This document shows, piece after piece, positions 9,125-17,903 of a stretch of 64,000 nt of DNA. The stretch is from Gemmatimonadota bacterium. Lineage in GTDB: Bacteria > Gemmatimonadota > Gemmatimonadetes > Gemmatimonadales > GWC2-71-9. The notes beneath the pieces were generated by a model. The model saw only the letters and a program-made list of their open reading frames with translations. It was not told where the DNA came from and did no database searches. The stretch is taken from positions 1 to 64,000 of the forward strand of contig JAJCZX010000006.1 of assembly GCA_029262195.1 (NCBI GenBank). Direction: 5' to 3'. Each line of letters opens with the position of its first letter. Within the stretch, counting starts at the first letter, position 1. The position numbers were made by a program, and so were the translations under genes.

Positions 9125-11152
9125 ATGTCGACAGGTAAAACCAATCCGCTGCTCGACCTGAGTTTTGAGATATCGTTTGACCGGATCAAAGCTGAACACG
9201 TTGAACCAGCGATTGAGAAACTCATAGAAGAAGCTCAGAGCGAAGTCGATGCCATTGCTAATTCAGGTTCACCCCGGACATATGACAACACTCTGGGCGC
9301 CCTTGAAAAAGCTACTGAGCGGTTAGATTTTGCGGCATCGGTCGTGGGCCACATTGAATCCGTTGCCACCTACAATGAATACCGAAAGGCGTACCAGGCA
9401 ATCCAACCCACTTTGAGTCGGTTCTCTACTCAAGTCACACTCAACGAGAGGCTGTGGAAGGCATTGCGCGAGTTTGCGGCAACCGATGAAGCACAGGGCC
9501 TCGACCCGCTACGGGCCAGGCATCTTCAACAGACGATTGATGAATTCAAACGCCACGGCGCCGACCTGGACGCGGCAGGCAAAAAACGAATCGAAGCAAT
9601 CAATTCGGAACTTGCCGAGATAACCACTCTGTTTTCCCAAAACCTGCTTGACTCCACAAATGTTTTTGAGTTGATCGTCGAAGACAAAACTCGTCTTTCA
9701 GGCCTGCCGGATTCAGCACTGGAGGGCGCACGCCAAAGCGCTATTTCAAAAGGAATGGACGGTTGGAGGTTCACACTTCAGGCACCGAGTGTTATCCCGA
9801 TCCTCACCTACCTGGATGACAGGGAGATCCGACAAACCGTCTGGGACGCCTACAACAATAGAGCGACCGTGGCGCCACATGACAACCGCGACATAATTAA
9901 CTCAATATTGCGACTCCGATCCGAGAAATCGAAATTGCTGGGGTACGAAGACTTCTCAGATCTTGTCCTGGAAAACCGCATGGCGAAAAATGGCAATACC
10001 GCCTGGCAATTCGTGACGGATCTAAAAACCAGAACAGAGACCGCCTTCAACGAAGAGAATGCAACGCTTCGTGATTTCGTTGCGACCAGGGACGGCGAAG
10101 TCGCCGAGGATCTAAGACCATGGGATGTCGGCTACTTCGCAGAGAAACAACGCGCAGCTCGCTACGATTTCGACGAAGAAGAATTGCGTCCCTATTTCCC
10201 CGCCGATGCTGTACTGGGAGGGGTGTTCGAGACCGTGTCCAGATTGTACGGTGTGTCCGTAGAACCTGTAAACATGCCGGTGTGGGACCCTGCTGTAATG
10301 ACGTTCAAACTCCTGGATGAAGATGGTGCCCACCTCGCTTCTTTCTACGTAGACCTTTATCCACGCGAGAATAAGAGGGGGGGCGCATGGATGAACGATT
10401 TCATAACCGGAGCAGAAGGCGAGCCTCACCTCGGCCTTATTTGTGGGAATTTCACTCCACCGATTGACGGCAAACCAGCACTACTGACCCACCGGGAAGT
10501 TGAAACGCTTTTCCATGAATTCGGGCACCTGATGCATCACTGCCTCACCACCGTTCCGATCAAGAGTATGGCAGGGACTAGTGTGGCGTGGGACTTCGTG
10601 GAGCTACCCTCCCAAATCATGGAGAACTGGTGCTGGGAACGCGACTCGTTGGATGCTTTCGCAAGACATTATGAGACAGGTGAGGTAATTCCGGACGACC
10701 TTTTTGAAAAGATGGTCAGAGCCCGCACCTACAGAGCAGCCAACCACCAGATGAGGCAACTGGCTTTCGCCGCCCTTGACCTTTCCCTCCACAGGGACCT
10801 GGATCTGGATGGTGGAGACGACGTTATGGGATTTTCCCGAGACATCCTCAGCGAGTTCAGTTCCACCCAACTACCGGAACGCTACGGTTTTCTCGCGGGC
10901 TTCGGTCATCTCTTTTCCAGTTCGGTTGGGTACGCGGCTGGTTACTACTCCTACAAGTGGGCCGAAGTACTGGATGCAGATGCGTTCACTCGCTTCAACC
11001 GAGCCGGGATTCACGATCGCGAAACAGGTAACGCTTTCCGGCGCACAATCCTCGAAAAGGGAGATAGCGCGGATCCGATGTCTCTCTACATGGATTTCAT
11101 GGGCAGGAAGCCTGAGCAAACAGCGTTGATGGAAAGGTTGGGGTTAGCGTAA
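9125..11152 (+). CDS. M3 family oligopeptidase (thimet/oligopeptidase A type)
   Basis: 675 residues, the usual length for bacterial M3A enzymes. The zinc site is HEFGH (His464, Glu465, His468) in LFHEFGHLMHHCL, with the downstream glutamate in ELPSQIMENW. No signal peptide, so it is a cytoplasmic Zn endopeptidase that degrades short peptides, including cleaved signal peptides in the E. coli homologue. The ATG at 9125 is the only reasonable start. Its stop is immediately followed by the FMN-reductase start, so the two are probably co-transcribed. Confidence 0.92.
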   Translation: MSTGKTNPLLDLSFEISFDRIKAEHVEPAIEKLIEEAQSEVDAIANSGSPRTYDNTLGALEKATERLDFAASVVGHIESVATYNEYRKAYQAIQPTLSRFSTQVTLNERLWKALREFAATDEAQGLDPLRARHLQQTIDEFKRHGADLDAAGKKRIEAINSELAEITTLFSQNLLDSTNVFELIVEDKTRLSGLPDSALEGARQSAISKGMDGWRFTLQAPSVIPILTYLDDREIRQTVWDAYNNRATVAPHDNRDIINSILRLRSEKSKLLGYEDFSDLVLENRMAKNGNTAWQFVTDLKTRTETAFNEENATLRDFVATRDGEVAEDLRPWDVGYFAEKQRAARYDFDEEELRPYFPADAVLGGVFETVSRLYGVSVEPVNMPVWDPAVMTFKLLDEDGAHLASFYVDLYPRENKRGGAWMNDFITGAEGEPHLGLICGNFTPPIDGKPALLTHREVETLFHEFGHLMHHCLTTVPIKSMAGTSVAWDFVELPSQIMENWCWERDSLDAFARHYETGEVIPDDLFEKMVRARTYRAANHQMRQLAFAALDLSLHRDLDLDGGDDVMGFSRDILSEFSSTQLPERYGFLAGFGHLFSSSVGYAAGYYSYKWAEVLDADAFTRFNRAGIHDRETGNAFRRTILEKGDSADPMSLYMDFMGRKPEQTALMERLGLA

Positions 11153-11740
11153 ATGAAAGGGGTTAAAATAGCAGTGATTGTGGGTACCACACGTCCAGGA
11201 AACATGACGCGTACCGTAGCAAATATTGCTGTAGCTGAGATCGAAAGAAACGGCGCTACGGTTAGTATCGTTGATGCCGCCACGGTAACTCTCCCCCTCC
11301 CCGGCAGCCCAGGCGACGAAACCACTGAAAATATGAAGGCCACCATTGAGTCCGCTGACGGAATTTTGTTTTCGACACCGGAGTACCACGGGACATTTTC
11401 TGCTGCGGCCAAACTCGTAATCGAAAACCTCGGCTTCCCGTCGAGCCTGAAGGGAAAACCGATGGCTTTGCTGGGCGTAGCTGCAGGACGAATCGGTGCG
11501 GTAAAATCCATCGAGCATTTGCGGGGCGTGTGCTCGCATGTGGGCGCAATGGTCCTGCCGGGCCCGACCTCGGTGGCAAATGTTGACAAGGCCTTTGACG
11601 AAGCCGGGAACTGTATCGACGCCGAGGTTGAGAAACAGGTTAAGGGGCTGGCTAACAGCCTCCTCGACTACCTGCGGCTCAACGTATGTCCCCGGATTGC
11701 ATTAGAAGACCTCACCCGACGGAATCAGGAACCGGGATAA
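11153..11740 (+). CDS. NAD(P)H-dependent FMN reductase / flavodoxin-like oxidoreductase
   Basis: 195 residues with a flavodoxin-like fold: VIVGTTRPGNMTRTVA is the FMN phosphate loop and FSTPEYHGTFSAAAK is the family's conserved STPEY motif. Such enzymes reduce flavin or quinone-like acceptors with NAD(P)H. It begins directly after the M3 peptidase stop codon. Its last 16 bases overlap the end of the convergent gene on the minus strand. Confidence 0.85.
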   Translation: MKGVKIAVIVGTTRPGNMTRTVANIAVAEIERNGATVSIVDAATVTLPLPGSPGDETTENMKATIESADGILFSTPEYHGTFSAAAKLVIENLGFPSSLKGKPMALLGVAAGRIGAVKSIEHLRGVCSHVGAMVLPGPTSVANVDKAFDEAGNCIDAEVEKQVKGLANSLLDYLRLNVCPRIALEDLTRRNQEPG

Positions 11741-12798
11741 AGCACCACCTTTGTGATACGCCCACCCGGACCGACTGCCCATCCGGCCCCCGGGCCGGCA
11801 AAACCCACGGCCCAGTAACTAACAGTGTCCAGACTGCTCCAGGTGTTTCCCAGATCAATCGTATAGTCCATCCCATTGGGCCCCACAACAACTACGGCCG
11901 GGAACCCGGTGCCCGGTACATGAGCCGACCCATAAACGCCACCCAACAACTCGGGGTGGTTGGTCAGTCTCCAGGTCCGTCCACCGTCAGACGTAATGGC
12001 GGCGTTATCGGTGTATGCGCTCGTGATGGCCAGATCGCCTCCAAACGCCATTCCGTTGTCATTATCCCAGAAGGTGATCGTTGCGATGCCTGCGGCGGGC
12101 GCGTTGCTCACAATAGGAGTCTCGACAACATCCCACGACTCTCCCTTGTTTTCAGTCCGCAAGATTCTGGCAGTCCTTACCCCGGTGCCTACCCAACCGA
12201 CTGAATTGTCGCCGGCTATCATACAGGTACCACTCGCGGCAAACCCTCCCTCGTACCCGTCCTCCTCTGACCCGCGCGCTGGCGGTAGCCCGTCCTGGGA
12301 AACGGGGTGCCAGGTTTCGCCGTCGGTCGTCCGTATTAACCTGAGCTGACCGTCAATCGCGTCACCGTACGTTACGGCTGTATTTTCATCCCAAAAATCA
12401 AGGCAATCGTAGAAACCTCGAGGTTCCGGATTGGTCCACTGCAGATCCCAGGAGTTACCTCCGTCGCTGGTTTTGTATATCCGCGACATGTCCCCCGGGC
12501 CGGCTCCCATCAAATAGGCAACGGTGGAACTAAAGGCGTGAACATCTCTAAACTGCAGTGTGTCGGCACCCGGGACTTGAGCCGAACGCCAGGTATCGCC
12601 GCCATCGGTAGTCACCGCATACGTACCCTGATGCCCGCTCACCCAGACAACGTTCTCGTCTACGACGCTTACGGCCTGAAGCAAACTTGTAGTACCGGAT
12701 GTTTGAGACGTCATTGAGGGTTGCGGCGGACCCAGAGGCGCTGGTGTTGCATTCTGGCAGGCCACGGCAACGACGAGGAGAGACGGAGCGAAACGCAT
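11725..12798 (-). CDS. BNR/Ycf48-like beta-propeller lipoprotein
   Basis: 357 residues. The N-terminus MRFAPSLLVVAVAC looks like a lipoprotein signal with Cys14 as the lipidated residue. The rest consists of propeller blades with the BNR/Asp-box pattern: TTDGGDTW, TSDGGNSW, TTDGETWH, RTENKGESW, TSDGGRTW, TIDLGNTW. It is related to the photosystem assembly factor Ycf48 only in fold; in heterotrophs such proteins are secreted and of unknown role. It runs convergently to the FMN reductase with a 16-base overlap. Confidence 0.78.
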   Translation of the reverse strand: MRFAPSLLVVAVACQNATPAPLGPPQPSMTSQTSGTTSLLQAVSVVDENVVWVSGHQGTYAVTTDGGDTWRSAQVPGADTLQFRDVHAFSSTVAYLMGAGPGDMSRIYKTSDGGNSWDLQWTNPEPRGFYDCLDFWDENTAVTYGDAIDGQLRLIRTTDGETWHPVSQDGLPPARGSEEDGYEGGFAASGTCMIAGDNSVGWVGTGVRTARILRTENKGESWDVVETPIVSNAPAAGIATITFWDNDNGMAFGGDLAITSAYTDNAAITSDGGRTWRLTNHPELLGGVYGSAHVPGTGFPAVVVVGPNGMDYTIDLGNTWSSLDTVSYWAVGFAGPGAGWAVGPGGRITKVVLYPGS

Positions 12799-12969
12799 TC
12801 GGAAGCACCTTGTCTTTTGGATGAAGCGAAAACACTACCCCAAACCTGGTAGAAAAGAAAGACCGATTCACCAGTCCATTCAGTGATGCCCCCTGTCGCA
12901 GTGCCACTACTCTGTTACCTTAATTCCGGACCGTCAACCACTCCCTGACCAACCAAAGTGAGATAATCG

Positions 12970-14298
12970 ATGCCCTGGTACAAAAAGTTGCACTGGCAGA
13001 TAATACTCGGACTCGTCCTCGGACTGATTTATGGAGTCATTGCCGCTTCTCAGGGTTGGGTGAAATTCACGTCAGATTGGATCACCCCGTTCGGTACCAT
13101 CTTCATCAACGCTCTCAAGCTCATCGGCGTACCTCTGGTGTTGGGCTCTCTCGTAACGGGAGTCGCGTCTCTGAGCGACATCAAGAAATTATCTCGTATC
13201 GGCGGACGGACCATCCTCATTTACGTTTCCACGACGATTGTGGCGGTTACGATCGGCCTCGTAATTGTAAATGTCGTACGGCCCGGAGATCGAGTTCCCG
13301 AGCAAATGCGGCTTGAGTTGCAGGAAACCTACTCGGCAGATGTTGAACGACGCGAAGCTGCCGCAACCGAAACGCGCGACCGTGGCCCTTTGGCCATGTT
13401 CGTGGACATGGTGCCCGACAATTTCTTCTCGTCGGCCTCCAATAACCGGAACATGCTGCAGGTCGTGATTATTTCCATCGTCCTGGGTATCGGTTTGATC
13501 CAACTTCCCCAGGAAAAGGCCAAGCCCCTCGTCGACGTCTTCGATAGCCTCAGTCATGTTGTTATTCGCCTGGTCGACCTCATCATGAAAATGGCGCCGA
13601 TCGGAGTTTTCGCACTAATCGGTGGTACGATCACCTCCGTAACGGGCGACGATCCCTCCCAAATACTGCAACTACTCGGCGCTCTCGGCTTCTACATGAT
13701 GACCGTGGTCGGAGGTATGATCCTGCATATCATCTTCACCTACGGTTTCCTTTTGAAAACCATGACACCGCTAAGTTTCAAAACCTTCTACCAGGGAATT
13801 GCGCCGGCCCAGTTGGTTGCATTCTCAACCAGTTCCAGCGGTGCCACATTGCCCGTGACAATGGAGCGTGTAGAAGAAAAGCTCGGCGCATCAGAAGAGG
13901 TCTCATCGTTCGTGTTGCCTCTTGGAGCCACGATTAACATGGACGGGACCGCTCTTTACCAGGCGGTAGCGGCCGTATTCATCGCTCAAAGCCTTGGAAT
14001 GGGACTCAGCATTGGTGCACAACTGACTATCGTCCTCACGGCAGTTATGGCGTCAATTGGCACGCCGGCCGTCCCCGGTGCGGGAATCATTATGCTCGTG
14101 ATCATCCTCGAGTCGGTCGGAGTTCCCAGCGCAGGAATAGCTTTGATACTCGGCGTCGATCGAATCCTGGATATGCTCCGTACCGTCACCAATATCACCG
14201 GTGATGCCACGGTCGCGTGTGTCGTTGCACACGCCGAAGGAGAGCTGCGGGCTCCAGATTTGAGCGAAGAGAACGATCGGATGGTTTCACACCGGTAG
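12970..14298 (+). CDS. Dicarboxylate/amino-acid:cation symporter (DAACS family)
   Basis: 442 residues, integral inner-membrane protein of the GltP/DctA family. It shows the hairpin-1 serine-rich motif STSSSGATLPVTME, the unwound helix motif NMDGTALYQ, and the final NITGDATVACVVA. It imports glutamate, aspartate or C4-dicarboxylates with Na+ or H+. GAGATAATCG before the ATG gives an acceptable ribosome site. A clear terminator follows. Confidence 0.92.
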   Translation: MPWYKKLHWQIILGLVLGLIYGVIAASQGWVKFTSDWITPFGTIFINALKLIGVPLVLGSLVTGVASLSDIKKLSRIGGRTILIYVSTTIVAVTIGLVIVNVVRPGDRVPEQMRLELQETYSADVERREAAATETRDRGPLAMFVDMVPDNFFSSASNNRNMLQVVIISIVLGIGLIQLPQEKAKPLVDVFDSLSHVVIRLVDLIMKMAPIGVFALIGGTITSVTGDDPSQILQLLGALGFYMMTVVGGMILHIIFTYGFLLKTMTPLSFKTFYQGIAPAQLVAFSTSSSGATLPVTMERVEEKLGASEEVSSFVLPLGATINMDGTALYQAVAAVFIAQSLGMGLSIGAQLTIVLTAVMASIGTPAVPGAGIIMLVIILESVGVPSAGIALILGVDRILDMLRTVTNITGDATVACVVAHAEGELRAPDLSEENDRMVSHR

Positions 14299-14350
14299 TT
14301 TTTTTCCGACCCGGGAAATCAGCGACCAAGGAACCGGTCCCGAAACGGCA

Positions 14351-14384
14351 GGGGTGGTGAATTATTTGATTCCCCACCCCTTTT
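14351..14384. terminator. Bidirectional Rho-independent terminator
   Basis: GGGGTGG (14351-14357) pairs with CCACCCC (14374-14380), followed by TTTT on the plus strand. It lies between the convergent symporter and outer-membrane protein genes. Confidence 0.7.
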
Positions 14385-14391
14385 GGTTCAA

Positions 14392-14976
14392 CTAATGGAC
14401 GGTCAATCCCAAACGAACATCAAACACACTTTGCGTATAGTCCCGCGCCATCGTTACATCGCGCCGATCCTTTAGCCGACCCACCGAACCAAACCAGAAG
14501 TTGGCCTCGCTCGTCACTGAAATGTTGTCAAAAATCCGTAGGTCGTAACCAATGCCACTGGCGACGGCCCAACCGTCGCCGCGCAGCCCGTCCTCAGACT
14601 GGAATCGAGTGTGGCCCATTCCGCCTTTGATAAATAACCCCTGGTCGGCCCACGGGTACACATAAAGACTAACGAGATCCGCATCCCTGCTCTGCTCAAC
14701 TCCCGCCTCGGAGCTAACCCAATCGCCGAACTCAGCTCCGAGCAAGACGTGCCGGTTCAGCGTGCCACCCAACCTTATGTACCCCGTTTGATCGGTTCCG
14801 GTGAGGTCAGCAACCCGACAACCGCTGCAAGTCGATGCCACCGACCCGAAACCGCTACCCAAACTGAACCAAAAACCAGACCGATTTTGTGATCGTTGAG
14901 CATTGAGGTCGGTCGCTGCCAGCCCCGCAGCGAAAAACACCAAACTCGATCGCACGACCACCGCAGACGTTTTCAT
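14392..14976 (-). CDS. Small outer-membrane beta-barrel-like protein
   Basis: About 194 residues from the internal ATG (MKTSAVVV); an upstream start at 14997 would add seven residues. A signal peptide ends near LAATDLNAQ. The mature part has alternating aromatic/hydrophobic strands (WFSLGSGFG, YIRLGGTLN, SLYVYPW, LFIKGGMGH, WAVASGIGYDL, VFDVRLGLTVH) and ends in a beta-strand, as outer-membrane barrels do. This fits an 8-stranded barrel of the OmpA/OmpW size class. No specific family recognised. Confidence 0.65.
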   Translation of the reverse strand: MKTSAVVVRSSLVFFAAGLAATDLNAQRSQNRSGFWFSLGSGFGSVASTCSGCRVADLTGTDQTGYIRLGGTLNRHVLLGAEFGDWVSSEAGVEQSRDADLVSLYVYPWADQGLFIKGGMGHTRFQSEDGLRGDGWAVASGIGYDLRIFDNISVTSEANFWFGSVGRLKDRRDVTMARDYTQSVFDVRLGLTVH

Positions 14977-15227
14977 CGTTTTTCCCCTGACTTTCATCGT
15001 GAATTAGCACAATCGGAAATCAGCATATTGGAAGGGCCGTGCCACAATTTCTTGAAACACTTAAGTTGTTGTATTACAGGAATTTGCCAATCGGCAAGCG
15101 CTATTTTGCAGAGGCTGATTGACCGGTTGGGAATCGCCCTGTCCACATGTTAGGACGCCGCTCCTGTGCAGCTGGGTTCTGTTACTCCCCCGCTGTCCTA
15201 TGAAATCTCGGGTGAAACGTGCTCTTT

Positions 15228-16694
15228 TTATCCATTGTTCTCGTACAGGTAGATCAGATCGTCTATCTCGTCGATCCCTGTTACATCAAGGTCTCCGTCG
15301 CCATCGCGATCATAAATGATCGCGCAAGACCCCGCTCCGGTAGCCTCGAACGTGTACCGTAGCGAGAATTCCCCACCACCGAGGTTTTCATGCACGGAAA
15401 AGGATTTACCCTCGAAATCGCTGGTCACCACGTCCAGGTCCCCATCGCCGTCTATATCACCGACATCGACGGAAAGGGCTCCGTCGCCGGTGGAATAAGT
15501 GGTTGCTGGCTGCAGATTGCCGTTACCGTCGCCCAAAATCACCGAAAACGTTCCCTGCCGCCTGTTCGAGGTTACTACGTCGACGTGGCCGTCCCCATTC
15601 ATGTCTCCCGGCACGATGGTCCAGGCGTTGCCCCCTGCCGAAATTTTTTGCTGCAGAGTTAATCCCCCGTTGCCATCTCCGAGAAAAAGGACAACATCGC
15701 CACTTCCGACTGCCCCAACAAAGAAATCAGTAATCCCGTCTCCGTTGGCATCTGCAGCGGCGCAGGTTTTACCTCCACGGGCGGTGGTCTCAATGCTTCC
15801 AGAGACCGAGAAATTGCCCGAACCATCGTTGATGAGCAGAGAGACGTCGCCTGAACCAGTCGCCCCTCGCCAGTTGGCGGTAGCGACATCAGGGTCGCCG
15901 TCCCCGTCCAAGTCCAACACGCAGGCTCCGGTGGGACTCCTGCCAGTTACCGTGTTAGAGGAGTGTTGGAAACTCCCACCCCCCAGGCCAATAAAAAGCG
16001 ACACCAGGTTGTTGCCGCCGTTGCCGACAACCAGGTCGGTAATACCGTCTCCGTTGAAATCGCCCCCTTCGTTGGTGGAAGGGACTGAACCCGACGGGAT
16101 CGGGTGGATAGAAAACTCTCCGTAATCTCCAGACCCATCGTTCATAAAGACCCGGACATCGTTGGCAATTTCATTGGGTATCATGAGATCAGAAAACCCG
16201 TCCCCATCAAGATCTCCGGCGTATGCCCCGTAGGATTGGACCAGACCTTCTCCGGGGCGCCTCACTTCGCGTCGCCCTATTTCGCTCAAATCCAGGCTTG
16301 TTCGGCGGGTGGCCGCCCAAAAATTCCAAGAATACCGGGATTGCACCTGACCTTGGCCTGCGGTACTCACTTCGCCACTCAACGAAGCGGAGACCCACTC
16401 TCCAGCCAAGAACGCTCGATCCGGGATGAAGGTCAGCACCCGATTGCCTTCAGACAGTTCTGTTTCCCCCCGAATGACGCCCGACCAACGACCGAAAACA
16501 GAGACAGATGCCGAAGTGACAGAAGATGGGTTGATTGGATCTGAAAACCGGATCACAATACGGGAATCCCTGGGAGCGCCGATTCTTTGAGGGGCCGGAC
16601 TTACCGATTGAAGGCTTGGGGCATCAGGGTTGACTGCTTCGGAGGAGCCGCACGACAAGGCGGCAATTAACAGGACCAGAGATCTGTTTGACAT
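15228..16694 (-). CDS. FG-GAP/VCBS-repeat lipoprotein with SbsA Ig-like domain
   Basis: About 488 residues from MSNRSLVLLIAALSC, a lipoprotein signal with a lipobox-like ALSC; the longer frame from 16754 has no signal at its start. Residues about 25-130 resemble the SbsA-type Ig domain (PSLQSVSPAP..FSDPINPSSV..FIPDRAF..GEW). Then come seven FG-GAP calcium-binding loops: DLDGDGFSDL, DFNGDGITDL, DLDGDGDPDV, DANGDGITDF, DMNGDGHVDV, DIDGDGDLDV and DRDGDGDLDV. This predicts a seven-bladed, Ca2+-loaded, surface-exposed propeller. Function unknown; adhesion or binding is typical of the repeat. Confidence 0.85.
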   Translation of the reverse strand: MSNRSLVLLIAALSCGSSEAVNPDAPSLQSVSPAPQRIGAPRDSRIVIRFSDPINPSSVTSASVSVFGRWSGVIRGETELSEGNRVLTFIPDRAFLAGEWVSASLSGEVSTAGQGQVQSRYSWNFWAATRRTSLDLSEIGRREVRRPGEGLVQSYGAYAGDLDGDGFSDLMIPNEIANDVRVFMNDGSGDYGEFSIHPIPSGSVPSTNEGGDFNGDGITDLVVGNGGNNLVSLFIGLGGGSFQHSSNTVTGRSPTGACVLDLDGDGDPDVATANWRGATGSGDVSLLINDGSGNFSVSGSIETTARGGKTCAAADANGDGITDFFVGAVGSGDVVLFLGDGNGGLTLQQKISAGGNAWTIVPGDMNGDGHVDVVTSNRRQGTFSVILGDGNGNLQPATTYSTGDGALSVDVGDIDGDGDLDVVTSDFEGKSFSVHENLGGGEFSLRYTFEATGAGSCAIIYDRDGDGDLDVTGIDEIDDLIYLYENNG

Positions 16695-16854
16695 CGGTTT
16701 CGGGTCGTTTCGGGTTAAAGTGAATGACGGGCCGAAGTAGTGGTGGTTGTACATATCCGTTGATATTCAGTTCCGGAGAGGATTCGTTGGAGTGCGCGAG
16801 GAGGGCGGAGAAGCAATACGTATGGGAGATATATTCATCTCGAATATACTTTAT

Positions 16855-16883
16855 GTGATAGCACTTAAATCACTACTTGTCAA
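16855..16883 (-). promoter_or_regulatory. Candidate promoter for the FG-GAP lipoprotein
   Basis: On the minus strand TTGACA (16878-16883) is followed after 17 bases by TATCAC (16855-16860, 4 of 6). This would give a leader of about 150 bases before the ATG at 16694. Confidence 0.45.
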
Positions 16884-17016
16884 TTAGTTACGCGACTTTC
16901 CACAAAAAGCACCAGCAACGCCTTCACTATGTTTACCCGAACTATCGGACGCCGCTTTCGCGGCCTCCCGGATGATGTGGTTGAAACCCTGTCTCATTCG
17001 GTCCGTAGGTCTCCCC

Positions 17017-17094
17017 ATGTCCCAAGACAAACAATTCCAAGCCTTTTCGCTATTTGCTATCACGACGTTGTTGATCATCGCGACGCTGCTTTGA
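17017..17094 (+). CDS. Possible 25-residue membrane peptide
   Basis: ATG at 17017 to TGA at 17092-17094 encodes MSQDKQFQAF followed by a hydrophobic stretch (SLFAITTLLIIATLL), which could be one transmembrane helix. It sits in the roughly 400-base gap between the FG-GAP promoter and the sigma factor gene. The ribosome site is weak and chance cannot be excluded. The rest of the gap (16884-17284) shows nothing else that I can support. Confidence 0.2.
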   Translation: MSQDKQFQAFSLFAITTLLIIATLL

Positions 17095-17284
17095 GGCCCA
17101 CCGCAACATAAGCCCTCAATGGCTCCGCACTCTGCGCTCCATTTTTGGCTCGATTGCCTCCTCCCACCAAACTCCTCCCTTTTCCCGTCTTCTCTCAAGA
17201 CTTTCTCGATTCGAACAAAAACGGGATTCACGCCATCAAATATCCAGAACAGAGCGGGAAGCAATACTAGCAGGGAGTTGACTT

Positions 17285-17902
17285 GTGCCGTTACCGCTGG
17301 AGATTCCACAGCGAAAGCAGACTTTTGATGGACAAAAACCTTCGCTGGTGGAGATGAGAAACACAACCGAAACGCAACCAGGGCTTGATGAGAGTGAACT
17401 TATTCGAAAAGCCCAAAAGGGAAACTCGGAGGCATTTGAATGGCTTTACCAGCGGCACGTAAGACGGATTTACGCGCTTTGTCTCAGAATGGTCAGCGAC
17501 CCGTCTCGAGCGGAGGATTTGACTCAAGACGTTTTCGTCCGGCTATGGAAGCAACTGGGATCATTTCGCCACGAGAGCGCCTTTACGACGTGGATGCATC
17601 GGTTGGCGGTCAATGTCGTGGTAAGCGACATAAGATCGACCAAGCGGCGAGACAGCCGGGTGGTTCACACCGATACGCTGGAGGATTTCGAGCGCGAGGT
17701 AAAAGAAGCCATGCCGGAGACGAGGATGGATCTCGAAAAGGCGATAGCGGCTCTGCCTGCCGGAGCCAAGGAGATGCTCGTCCTTCACGATATCGAGGGT
17801 TATCGATACAGGGAGATCGCCGAAATGTTGGAAGTCGCGGAAGGCACAGTAAAATCGCAGATCAGCAGAGCGCGAAGGCTCCTGAGAGAGGTTCTGAATT
17901 AA
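17285..17902 (+). CDS. ECF-type RNA polymerase sigma factor
   Basis: 205 residues from a GTG at 17285, which has GGGAG seven bases upstream. An ATG at 17354 would give 182 residues but its only purine run abuts the start. Region 2 (about 50-115) holds LCLRMVSDPSRAEDLTQDVFVRLW, and region 4 (about 150-205) holds LVLHDIEGYRYREIAEMLEVAEGTVKS, a helix-turn-helix. It redirects RNA polymerase to stress or envelope promoters. The next gene, one base after its stop, is its anti-sigma factor. Confidence 0.92.
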   Translation: MPLPLEIPQRKQTFDGQKPSLVEMRNTTETQPGLDESELIRKAQKGNSEAFEWLYQRHVRRIYALCLRMVSDPSRAEDLTQDVFVRLWKQLGSFRHESAFTTWMHRLAVNVVVSDIRSTKRRDSRVVHTDTLEDFEREVKEAMPETRMDLEKAIAALPAGAKEMLVLHDIEGYRYREIAEMLEVAEGTVKSQISRARRLLREVLN

Positions 17903-17903
17903 A

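Noticed and set aside
16884-17366. 160-codon minus-strand frame before the sigma factor gene
   Set aside because: No signal, domain or ribosome site; it runs antisense into the start of the sigma factor gene.
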